This document shows, piece after piece, positions 16,817 to 25,763 of a stretch of DNA of 64,000 bases. Location: positions 5,332,001 to 5,396,000 of the forward strand of contig CP053154.1 of assembly GCA_014607495.2 (NCBI GenBank). The letters are read 5' to 3'. The notes under the pieces are model-generated. The model did no database searches and was not told the DNA's origin. It worked only from the letters and a program-made list of their open reading frames with translations. Position 1 is the first letter of the stretch. Each line of letters begins with the position of its first letter. A program made the translations under genes and the position numbers. Origin of the DNA: Carposina sasakii (taxonomy: Eukaryota; Arthropoda; Insecta; Lepidoptera; Carposinidae).

Positions 16817-16876
16817 CTTAGAATAAAGATTCGCTTCGCTTCGCTCCGCGGAGCGAAGACCTATCATTAATCTAAG
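16817..16876 (-). repeat. micro-palindromic element, copy 2
   Basis: Its reverse complement starts CTTAGATTAATGAT, shares GGTCTTCGCTCCGC with copy 1, and ends TTTATTCTAAG. The middle is 8 bp longer because of extra GAAGC units. The two copies are about 260 bp apart and inverted. Confidence 0.6.
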
Positions 16877-17290
16877 ATGTCAACATTGTGAAGGATGAAG
16901 TTAAAAAAAATTGGTCAAGGACATTTAGCAGCATTCATACATCAAGTTAGCTCTGTGATGATGTAATGCTTTTTAATATAATAACATGCAGAATAACGCT
17001 GGTATGAGCGTAATAGTTAAATTTGCTGTTACTCGAGGTAGTCTTTGACATCATCAAATGATGGGGTTTTGTCAATGGCTTAGACATATTAGGAAACGTC
17101 TCAACTAAGTACATAAGGTTATCTCTGTATCTGAGGTCTTCTTTCCTCTTGGAAAATTTCCCAACTTGTCCTATGGCTAGTAACAGCACTTTACACACAT
17201 ACGTATTATTTTAGAAAAAAACATGCTCGATCGTACTTACATTAGGGATGCATCTTTAGCATCTCTTGCATTTCAGTTCGTAAATAACCC

Positions 17291-17980
17291 TGCCGGGCTA
17301 GCACGACCACGTAAAGTAGATATACGATAAAGGAATTCGAATCGTATCCATCATAATTATCGATTTCGCGAGCATTTTTTTTTCTTTTTTTAAATTCTCG
17401 TTCATTCTTTTTTTCCTTTTTGACAGCAGATGTCATGTTAACTGCTCTAACATGACCAGCAAAACAAGATATAATAAACCTATTTATCGACTAGCTATCA
17501 AAATACGATAGAAATTAGCCGCCATGTTGAATGTTATCGATACTAATTACTAATCATTTAATTTTTACCTTTGACCTACCTATATAAACTAAAAACGAGT
17601 AAACTAAACCACTAAATTTAAGTTAAGTTTGAAGCTTATAACTGAAAACCTATCGAACCATAGAATATAATAGGTATTCTCGATTTCTCTAACCTATCTA
17701 CGCTTATCGCGTAATACAATGTTCATCGATAACAATATCTTGAATTGGTGTCAAAATTCGATATTTTTAACATCAAAATACAGTCATGCTCGGCGATATC
17801 GATAGTAACCGATGGACATACTCGCATTTTTATCTATCATATCGTATCGTGCCGTGTAACGTTACCGGCATGGTTATGCTCGCTGTATCGATAAAATTCA
17901 ACATGGCGGCTATATTTATTGTATTTTGACAGCTAGGTATCGATAAATTGACTTATCATATCGTGTTCTGCTAGCCGGGC
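17291..17980. mobile_element. foldback (MITE-like) element
   Basis: 17491-17542 and 17886-17936 are inverted copies with few differences (CTAGCTATCAAAATACGATA against CTAGCTGTCAAAATACAATA). The similarity extends outward to about 17452 and 17972, giving arms of about 90 bp around a 340-bp centre. The outer end GGCTAGCAGAACACGATATG also resembles 17297-17335, so an extra copy of the terminus may lie on the left. No transposase is encoded. Confidence 0.6.
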
Positions 17981-18615
17981 TGGAGTGCTACGAGTAAATG
18001 TATCAGCAAAATGTAAAGTTAAGGAACCCTACTATTTTGATCGATTACAAGAAAAAAACGTTTTTACGCGACAATATTAATAGCAGTCATTTACAGCGAG
18101 TCGGAACTTATAAATATTTAATTAGGGCAAAACATTGTTTAAGACAAGTTGAATAATTCAAGTAGCAACCATTATTCAAAAACTGACAAAACAAAAGCTT
18201 TGTTCACCAGAGACGTCTAAATTAAGCATAATGAATTGTATATTATACATCAATTACTAAAGCTACTAGGCTCATAGACTAGATGCTGGTTGGGATATTT
18301 ATTAGGTATTAATCGGTGTTAAATTATAGTTTTGACTAAGTTAAAGCCGCAATGCAAGGTTTTGGCAAATGCACTCTTTCTTTACAAACCTATCCTTGAA
18401 GCCACAATTTCTATTTGATTTCAAAAAGCCAAAACATAATTTGACTTAACTTTTAATCTTTAAAAATAATAAAAACCATTATGTAGCATAATACCACTTA
18501 AATTTAATAGTGCTTTATTTAACTAGAAATAAATTTATTCAAAGAAAGGTTTTCTTCAAATATCATTGTCTCCCCAGAAAATTCTGTTAAAAGTAGAGAA
18601 ACATGGTAAGAAACC
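17981..18615. other. intergenic, nothing recognised
   Basis: AT-rich DNA without a supported gene or repeat, between the foldback element and the CpG-rich tandem block. Confidence 0.5.
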
Positions 18616-18619
18616 TAAA

Positions 18620-19080
18620 GGGTTCCTACGGTCCGTGATATTGCGGACCGACGCGTACGAGCCCGCACCACGGACCGTGGGAAGCGGAGCATCCGTGGTA
18701 ATGCAGACACGTCCGTCTCGGTGCGTCTGGATCCGTGGTGATAAATGTAGGCGGACGCGGTCCAGCCCGCACCGACACGCACCGTGGGATGGGTTCGTAA
18801 AGGTGGGTTCCTACGGTCCGTGATATTGCGGACCGACGCGCACGAGCGCGCACCACGGACCGTGGGAAACAGAGCGTCCGTGGTAATGCAGACGCGTCCG
18901 TCTCGGTGCGTCTAGATCCGTGGTGATAAATATAGGCGGACGCGGAACAGCCCGCACCGACACGCACCGTGGGATAGGCTCGTCCGTGGTAATTGCAGAC
19001 ACGTCTGTGGCGGTGCGCCCGATCCATGGCGAATGGATAGCTTCAGACGCGGTGCGCGCTCGTGCGTGCTCGTGCGGAGA
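18620..19080. mobile_element. CpG-rich tandem block of MITE-like units
   Basis: GGGTTCCTACGGTCCGTGAT starts at 18620 and again at 18805, a period of 185 bp. The two units are nearly the same up to about 18985, where the second runs into a diverged third part to about 19080. CCGTGG and its complement recur throughout, and CpG density is far above the surroundings. The terminal GTGGGTTCCTACGG matches the ends of related elements at 21449-21579 and 22757-22930. The long minus-strand open frames here follow from composition and are not genes. Confidence 0.6.
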
Positions 19081-19227
19081 TGTCTGTAGGCGACCACATA
19101 AAAACTGACGACCATGTCGACGGCTGCATGGATGCAATAGCGATTGTGGTAGTATAGTAGTCTAATGGCGTTTTTGAATACACTCGCCCATGAATACACT
19201 TCTAATTTTTTTTAACAGTAAGTTACC

Positions 19228-19710
19228 TATACAGGGTGTTTGTGACAGCCAGGCAAATATTGATGTAGTGACTTCAGACCATGATTCTGAGGCGAAAACC
19301 TCTGAAAATTTTCGCAGGAAAATTCGAAAATTTTCCGGCATTTTTTTTATTTTTCCAGGAAAAAAATTGTGTATCTCATTTATGTAGGCCTTAGATAATG
19401 ACTTAAAAACAAAAATTTAACCTATGGATAATTTTCGAAAAGAAAGTCCCATAAAGTTCAAAATACTAATGAACCCCATTGGATAGTCACAAGTGATATA
19501 AAACGGCAATGTACTCGTATCACACAATAACCAAATAAGCTAATTTAAATAGTCGCAGGATCACCCGATACAATTCGCGCGGAAAGCAAACTTTGCGGAT
19601 AATCAAATTAAAAATGCATTTCCTGGGAGTAATAACACTGTCGTCATATCAATGGTACTTGTTCACTGTTTCATTCAGTATTTGCCTGGCTGTCACACAC
19701 AGCTTGTATG
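19228..19710. mobile_element. MITE, GTGACAGCCAGGCAAATATT family, copy 1
   Basis: Left end ACAGGGTGTTTGTGACAGCC; right end carries the inverted GCCTGGCTGTCACA. Total length is about 480 bp. A second copy with better preserved ends is at 56149-56610. There is no coding capacity. It abuts the MITE dimer that begins at 19711. Confidence 0.75.
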
Positions 19711-20075
19711 TCTACTGGGTGATTTTTGGTCGTCAACGTTCCCGAAAACTACGGAATCTCATCATCACGATGATTTTTCTCCCAGGAAGGCATACCTGGG
19801 AAGTGTCTGGTTTGCAAAATATTAGGGTTCAAAGTTGAGTAAATAGACTACGTTTTTCTGCATAAATACACATTGACGCGTGTAGCAAGATTTTTTCACG
19901 AATTAATATTTATCTATGAAAAAACTAGTATAAACGCTGGGCACTATAAATTTCGCCCAATCAAGTAGATAAAAAAAATCAAAAAAAATTTGCATCGTTT
20001 CCCAGCATTTTTCCGGCATAAACTTCACTTTATTTGATGTACCCGTAAGGGTGGCAACGAAAAGACACCCTGTAT
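19711..20075 (-). mobile_element. MITE, TTTGTGGCCACC family, left half of an inverted dimer
   Basis: It starts near TTTTTGGTCGTCAACGTTCC and ends in GGTGGCAACGAAAAGACACC, then CCTGTATA. It is the reverse complement of the unit that follows it at 20076. The same family is at 30934-31322 (+) and 39277-39657 (-). Non-coding. Confidence 0.75.
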
Positions 20076-20464
20076 ATACAGGATGTTTTTTTGTGGCCAC
20101 CTTTAACGAAGGGTACGTATTCTATACATGAAATAAAGTAAGTTTATGCCAAAAAAAATGCTGGGAAAAAAAAATTTTTTTTTGAAAAAATTTTTAAATT
20201 CCTTGATCGTGCGAAATTTATAGTGTCTAGTGTTTATGTTAGTTTTTTTATAGACAGATATTAATTATTTTTCGTGAAAAAATCCTGCTACGCGCGTCTA
20301 TGTGCATTTATGCAGAAAAACGCAGTCTATTTACTCAACTTTGGACCCTAATATTTTGGAAACCAGACACTTCCCAGGTATGCTTCCATGGAGAAAAATG
20401 ATCGTGATGATGAGGAGATTCCGTGGTTTTCGGAAACGTTGACGACCAAAAATCATCCTGTATA
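20076..20464 (+). mobile_element. MITE, TTTGTGGCCACC family, right half of an inverted dimer
   Basis: It begins TATACAGGATG followed by TTTGTGGCCACCTTTAACG and ends ACCAAAAATCATCCTGTATA. It is almost identical to 30934-31322, differing mainly in an A/T run and a few bases, so both are recent copies. The junction with the left half is the palindrome CCTGTATATACAGG. Confidence 0.78.
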
Positions 20465-20469
20465 TTTTT

Positions 20470-21045
20470 TTTACGATTAGGTTCGTTTAGTTAGACTCTA
20501 AACCTGTCTTTCCCAAAGTGGGCGATAACTGGGTAGGTGAAATTTTTAAGGTGGAATAAAAATGGGGGGCGCTACTGATTTTCAATGTGGGCGTTAACCG
20601 AAATAAGTTTGCAAACCTCTACTCTAAATGAACCTAACCAGCGCTGGTACAGTGCACTCCCAACCACGAAGATTACATAGGCAATCTATATTTATAATCT
20701 TTCAATTCTACTATGCTTATACAATAGTGCCTACGCGTTCGTCTTATGTAGGTAGGTTGTAATCTTATGTATCGAGTGGAGCGCTCGCGCTCCAATGAAA
20801 CGAAAGTTGGTACGATTCCTAGTACTATATTCAATGGGCACGAAAAAGATATACCAACATAGGCCGGCGCGTGAAACAGAAGATTTCGTATGAAAAATTA
20901 GCCTAATCTGGAGCGCCGCTCACATTAATTCGTAGTGTGCGTATCGGCCACTAGATGTCGCTTAGGCCGAGTTAGAACGCGATCATCTTGTCATTCATAA
21001 GAAATTGAACCACAGAGTGAACACACGTGGCGTTTCCAAACAATC
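20470..21045. other. unclassified stretch, no gene
   Basis: It contains TTTCCCAAAGTGGGCG near 20511, which loosely recalls the ends of hAT elements, and a GC-richer portion around 20760-20950. I could not define element boundaries or a gene. Confidence 0.35.
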
Positions 21046-21047
21046 GC

Positions 21048-21176
21048 CAGTGCTCGGGTCTGGTGTCTCGTGGCGATTCTAATTAGTGCAAGTGCCTGTT
21101 TTCGCAGTTATGAGTTATCAGATCCGAGGGTCAGTGGAGGGTGTAGGGCCCGGTGGTGGGCGCACCTATAGTGAAT
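21048..21176 (+). mobile_element. partial MITE, CACTATGGGTGCGCCC family
   Basis: This matches one arm of the element at 24284-24653 from GCTCGGGTCTGG to the end GGGCGCACCTATAGTGAAT. The opposite arm is missing. Further copies are at 52618-52754 and 63416-63460. Confidence 0.65.
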
Positions 21177-21448
21177 AAAGATCATAATCGTGCTACAAAA
21201 TAAATACCCTCAAGTATTCCATGGGTTGCCGGGCGCCGATGCCTAGGTACTAAAGTATTTCAGAGAAAATAGTCCTTATTTTAATAAGGCTGCGTGTTAT
21301 AATCCCGCTGGCAAAAAAATAACTTTTTTACTTTGAATGTATTCTCTTTCAGTTAGCGCGATTATACACCTTAATAGATATAGCCTAAGGTTTAATTTAT
21401 CACTACGATACTTGCAACGTAAATACTTTCAAAGTCTTCCACGTATTT

Positions 21449-21579
21449 CGGCCCGGACCGCCGACGACCACGGACGCGCACGCACCGTGGGATAGCCTCG
21501 TCCGTGGTGCGCATTCGTCCGTAGCCGTCGGCGCGTCCGCGTCCGTCTGCAATATCGCGGACCGTAGGAACCCACCTTA
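21449..21579 (-). mobile_element. partial CpG-rich MITE
   Basis: It ends GCGGACCGTAGGAACCCACC, the reverse complement of the end seen at 18805, and is filled with TCCGTGGT and CGCGTCCG repeats. It belongs to the family at 18620-19080 and 22757-22930. The left end is not clear. Confidence 0.55.
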
Positions 21580-21804
21580 AGAAATACCAATCAGTGCACT
21601 TGATTTAAAAATGTTACCAAAATATAAGTAGACCCTGTTATACAAATAAAATCATAAAAGATTTTTAACTAGTTTGTTCTTTCATTGATTAAATTAACCA
21701 TTGACGTTACGTAAGACAATATGACATACATTTTAACCAGGTTATTGAACAAAATGGCTATACATACAAGCCTACTTTCGAAATATTCTCCAATATAGTC
21801 TAAA

Positions 21805-22053
21805 GTGACTAAAATGGAAACCAGAAAAAATATACACTTCCCATTGGTAGATGCTTCCATGGAGAATTGTACAATCGATCGTGATGTTTTCTGGGATGAG
21901 GAGAGTCGTCGTCGGTTGCTAGGTATATGCGTGGGAGCGGCAACAGGTTTGCCGTCTAATGTGGTCTTCTATTCCCACATAAGCGATTATCTCGTACCAC
22001 TGCGAAGAGCGAATACCGTCGTGCAATTTTCAGCGCCACATCAGCGATGGTGA
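21805..22053 (+). other. unrecognised open frame, possible gene fragment
   Basis: The frame gives 82 residues, with a second Met (METRKN) at residue 4 and the stretch SNVVFYSHISDYLVPLRRAN. The bases coding that last stretch (21962-22018) recur at 23055-23112 with a handful of changes. Balanced codon use in an AT-rich setting suggests coding origin, but no domain is recognised, and neither a promoter nor a clear splice donor is seen. It could be a decayed host exon or a piece of a mobile element. Confidence 0.3.
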
Positions 22054-22139
22054 AACTAGGCACACTTTTCTAAAATACTGCATCAAAATTGCAAGCAAGG
22101 TGAGAAATCGTAACAGAATTTATATAGTACCGCTTTATA

Positions 22140-22750
22140 TAGTAACCAAATAAAACACGGTCGCTCATCAGCGCTTAATTTAATATTAAGTGTACCTATC
22201 GTCATACTTCACATTCTGTTTTTTTTTTCTATTAGTTTTAATACTTTTTAGTCGCTTGTTAGGTCTCCCCGGGATTTTCTATGCTTTGATTGCATTTTTC
22301 CGATCACCTCTGTTGATCCTGGCTTACAGAGGCGGGAATAAGTGGTGGGCTCGGTATAAAAAAACGGTAAACATCGGATAGTAAAATAAATCATGACAGT
22401 GAGTACCAGCAGGGAACAGGTTAAAATAGATTAGACATAATAATAGACAAATAAGACAGTAGAAATAGTCAATTATAAGATTAAGCCCAATCTGCATAAC
22501 CGTGTAAATATAGTAACATATAGAATAAAATTAAATAGAAATAGTTGATAAGGCAAATATATGAATGTAAACTTAAATAAATATACAAAGTTGCACCACC
22601 TGATACCCCATCCCAGAAATAGTTAGAATATGTTTTAGAATACAGATTAAGTGGCCATCCCAGCCGCAAGCTTACACAGAGGGCACACAAAAAGTTAGGC
22701 ACATATGTAATGAGATTTTCAGATAGGTAGAATAGAAATTAAACAGAAAA
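22140..22750. other. unclassified stretch, no gene
   Basis: An open frame at 22190-22381 is hydrophobic but unrecognised. 22390-22740 is A-rich and resembles the 3' UTR of a retroelement. No feature can be supported. Confidence 0.35.
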
Positions 22751-22756
22751 ATGTGA

Positions 22757-22930
22757 AGGTGGGTTCCCACGGTGCGTGATTACGCGGACGGACGCGGACG
22801 CACCGACGGCTACGGACGGATGCGCATCACGGACGCGTCTATATTACCACGGACGCTCCGTTTCCCACGATCCGTGGTGGGGGCTTGTGCGCGTCCGTCC
22901 GTAATATCACGCACAGTGGGAGCCCACTGT
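22757..22930. mobile_element. complete CpG-rich MITE
   Basis: The left end GTGGGTTCCCACGGTGCGTG faces an inverted right end that reads TGGGCTCCCACTGTGCGTG on the minus strand. The interior carries the CCGTGG and GGACGCG repeats of the family at 18620 and 21449. At about 175 bp with both ends present it is the best reference copy here. Non-coding. Confidence 0.65.
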
Positions 22931-23054
22931 GAGACTGTAACAGAGTCACGGTTACAATAAAAATATAAAATGGAAGAAATAAAGTAGGCACACAAATCTC
23001 TGCGAGTTATGGCAGGGATGTATGCAACAAAATTAAAAAAGAAATAAAAAAATA

Positions 23055-23337
23055 TGGTCTTCTATTACCACATAAGCGATTATCGCGTACCGCTGCGGAG
23101 AGCGAATATCGTTTATCTGAGTCACTGCAAATAACGCCGCCGAAGTATGCGCAGGCCGTCACGCGTTCGTAAAGTCACGTGATGAAACCGCTATTAGTGG
23201 GAGTGTGACGACAACGAACGTCTATGCCAACGATGTTACAGTGTCTAAACACTCTCGTAAAATCTTGTTCCGTTCCGAGCAAGCGAATTCCTGGCTGCAT
23301 GCGGCAAGCGATATTCTCAATAGCACATATAATAAGG
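23055..23337 (+). other. unrecognised exon-like stretch with partial duplicate upstream
   Basis: 23055-23112 repeats 21962-22018. From about 23120 to 23337 one frame stays open (for example GRHAFVKSRDETA, then SKHSRKILFRSEQANSWLH) and ends at an AAG followed by GTAAAT, a plausible splice donor. A TGA just upstream separates the two parts. No family is recognised. It may be a remnant exon of a host gene or an unknown element. Confidence 0.3.
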
Positions 23338-23339
23338 TA

Positions 23340-24280
23340 AATTCGTCACATTATCGAATCTCATCTTGTGTTATTAAAAGGCTAAACATTGCCTAAATCT
23401 GACAGATATTCCACACATTTTCTAGACTTTTATGACACAAAATAATATTTTGCGTCAATTTTTTTTTCTGTACATACTTGAGTTTTCATTGTTTAGGAGG
23501 GTAGTCTTTTATAGTGTAGGCGATTAATAACAAATAGTCGGTACTAGAAGTGTGTCTATGAAACAGTAATTTATTCATTTTCTATAGTTAACTGACTTAT
23601 TATGGAAAACGGCTATTCTGTATTATTTTATTATTAATTATTATAGAATTAAAACTTTTAAAATGGTATTTTGCAATTTTAACCTAAGTTCTTTAAATAC
23701 TGGCATATAATATGTAGGTACCTACTTACTTAATTAATCATATTTAGTATGAAAACATATACATTGTAGAACACGGCTATGTTTTCTAAGTGGAGTAGCT
23801 GAGAAATGCACATCACAAAGGAGCTCCCACAGTCACCGTTTTGCATAGCAGGGACAGATGAAAGTACGTATATGTGTACATGTAAATAATCAGAAACAGG
23901 TTGCTTGCTTATCACCTGACACGACACTGACGAACTTACGACATGTATAGAAGGAGATCCAGCTGAGGTATACTAGCACAGGACATATTCCACGAAATAA
24001 ATTTTCTTTAAGGAAAGATAAACTTATTAATGGAGGTTACTATTTTAAATTATTTTCCGTACAAAATGGAAAATCCAACTAGGTATATAACATAATTATT
24101 CTTATATATATGTTATAAATAATATCTATACATATGCCAATTAGCATAATTTGATGGGAAATAATAGTGAACAGGAAGTTAGTCAACTGGTTTTTAAAAC
24201 AAGTAAGTTTACTGACTACTTATAGCCCAGCAAATAAATACTCATTAGTTTAAACTTAGGCATGTTAAACATAGGTAGGT
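23340..24280. other. intergenic with one dispersed repeat
   Basis: Mostly AT-rich. 23760-23985 resembles the repeat at 50990-51190, with TGAGAAATGCACATCACAAAG early and CAGCTGAGGTATACTAGCAC at the end. No gene. Confidence 0.45.
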
Positions 24281-24283
24281 GCT

Positions 24284-24653
24284 ATTCACTATGGGTGCGC
24301 CCACCACCGGGCCCTACACCCTCCACTGACCCTCGGATATGATAACTCATAATTGCGACAACAGGCACTTGCACTAACTACAATCGCCATGAGAAACCAG
24401 ACCCGAGCACCTAGCATGCAAGACGATACATTGCACTATTCCGAAATCAAAAACTAGATAAATAATCTACATATGTTTCGCCAACAACCGTGGCATCCTC
24501 AGGATTATAGAAATTAGAAAATTACTAATTTGGTTTCTCATTTCTCATGGCGATTGTAGTTAGTGCAAGTGCCTGTTGTCGCAATTATGAGTTATCAGAT
24601 CCGAGGGTCAGTGGAGGGTGTAGGGCCCGGTGGTGGGCGCACCCATAGTGAAT
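24284..24653. mobile_element. complete MITE, CACTATGGGTGCGCCC family
   Basis: Both ends read ATTCACTATGGGTGCGCCC inward, with inverted arms of about 110 bp (24284-24396 and 24543-24653) and a unique centre of about 145 bp. Total length 370 bp. Partial copies are at 21048, 52618 and 63416. The flank just past the right end is shared, inverted, with the left flank of the copy at 52618. Confidence 0.78.
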
Positions 24654-25029
24654 GTTTGAACTTCCGAATTGTAACGCCTAATACAATTTTATTTATAGGT
24701 AGGTACTAACTCTACGCCTAGGCTACTTTGTTTTGTGGAATAATCTAGTTCTCAAATCTAATATATTTAGCTTTAGTGAACTGCTATTGGTGGGAGTTGC
24801 TACAACGCATTCTGAACGATATTACATTGTCTTAGCACCCTGAAGCTTGGAGTGTGGATTCAAATCAAATCAAATAATTTTATTGAACACTTATTGTTCT
24901 TTGTGTGACATCCAATAAGAAAGGATTTTTCGACATTCCCACGGGAACGGGAATGCTTTTTTATGCCTCCTCCATGCTTTAGCAAAACCTGAATCAGCTT
25001 TGCTGACAAGGTTTTCAAAGGTATCTCAT

Positions 25030-25134
25030 TGGGTTAGTCCACTCTGGGGACGAACCCATAAGGGCTAAGGGCGTTAAAACGTGATCAGTTTCCACTTGCA
25101 ACGGATCATAATATGATCAGAGTGGACTAACCCA
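25030..25134. mobile_element. 105-bp hairpin element
   Basis: TGGGTTAGTCCACTCTG at 25030-25046 is the exact reverse complement of 25118-25134. The interior has no similarity to the other 105-bp element at 41302-41406. Confidence 0.6.
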
Positions 25135-25510
25135 TCTTTTCAATACTAAAATAACACACTGTTTCAAAATGACATTTGACAGTAAAATGTATATAATATA
25201 ATATCCTTTAATTCTTTTGTAAAAAAACACGGTATGACGGTATTAGTCCAGTATACCTATATAGGTTTACTAGACTAATTTAACTGTCTAGATATTCTAA
25301 CTGTCGCCCTGCTTCGGAGTGTGTCAACAAGAATATATTGAGTCTGTATGGACCACTATTGTAATTTACGAGACATTGAACATGACCCTGACATGTGCCA
25401 TTATATTCACGAGCGGACCCTATACCTAGTCTAGAATGTCACATGATCCAAAATTGGACCAAATATTTGACTATGTAGAATGTCACTGCGTGATTGAACA
25501 TCATAGGTGT

Positions 25511-25763
25511 TATACAGGGTGTAACATAAGGGTACCTATGTTACACGAAAAGCTATGAAAATAGTGGACTTTAAACCTATCCACATAATTTAAAACTCGA
25601 AATCTTACTTTTTTTTCCAGATAGGTAATGTAAATGATAGATGGAAATTCTTAAATATCTTACTTAGGAATGTTCATACACTCTTGAAAACTAAAAACAT
25701 GTAATTTCGAGTTTTAAATGTTTGGGGATAATTTCTCTATAGTTTTTACCCTTTTTGTTATAC
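25511..25763. mobile_element. MITE-like element with CCCTGTATA-type ends
   Basis: It opens TATACAGGGTGTAACATAAG and closes ACCCTTTTTGTTATA, with inner inverted blocks (TTTAAAACTCGAAATCTTAC facing AATTTCGAGTTTTAAATG). It resembles 53511-53740 and part of 2215-2280. Non-coding. Confidence 0.5.

Noticed and set aside
18626..19199. Long minus-strand open frames in the CpG-rich block
   Set aside because: They follow from high GC content, overlap in several frames, are repetitive (the same phrases recur with the 185-bp period) and have no domain.
20500..20640. hAT-like transposon end (TTTCCCAAAGTGGGCG)
   Set aside because: Only one weak end is visible, with no partner end or coding sequence, so it is not listed as an element.
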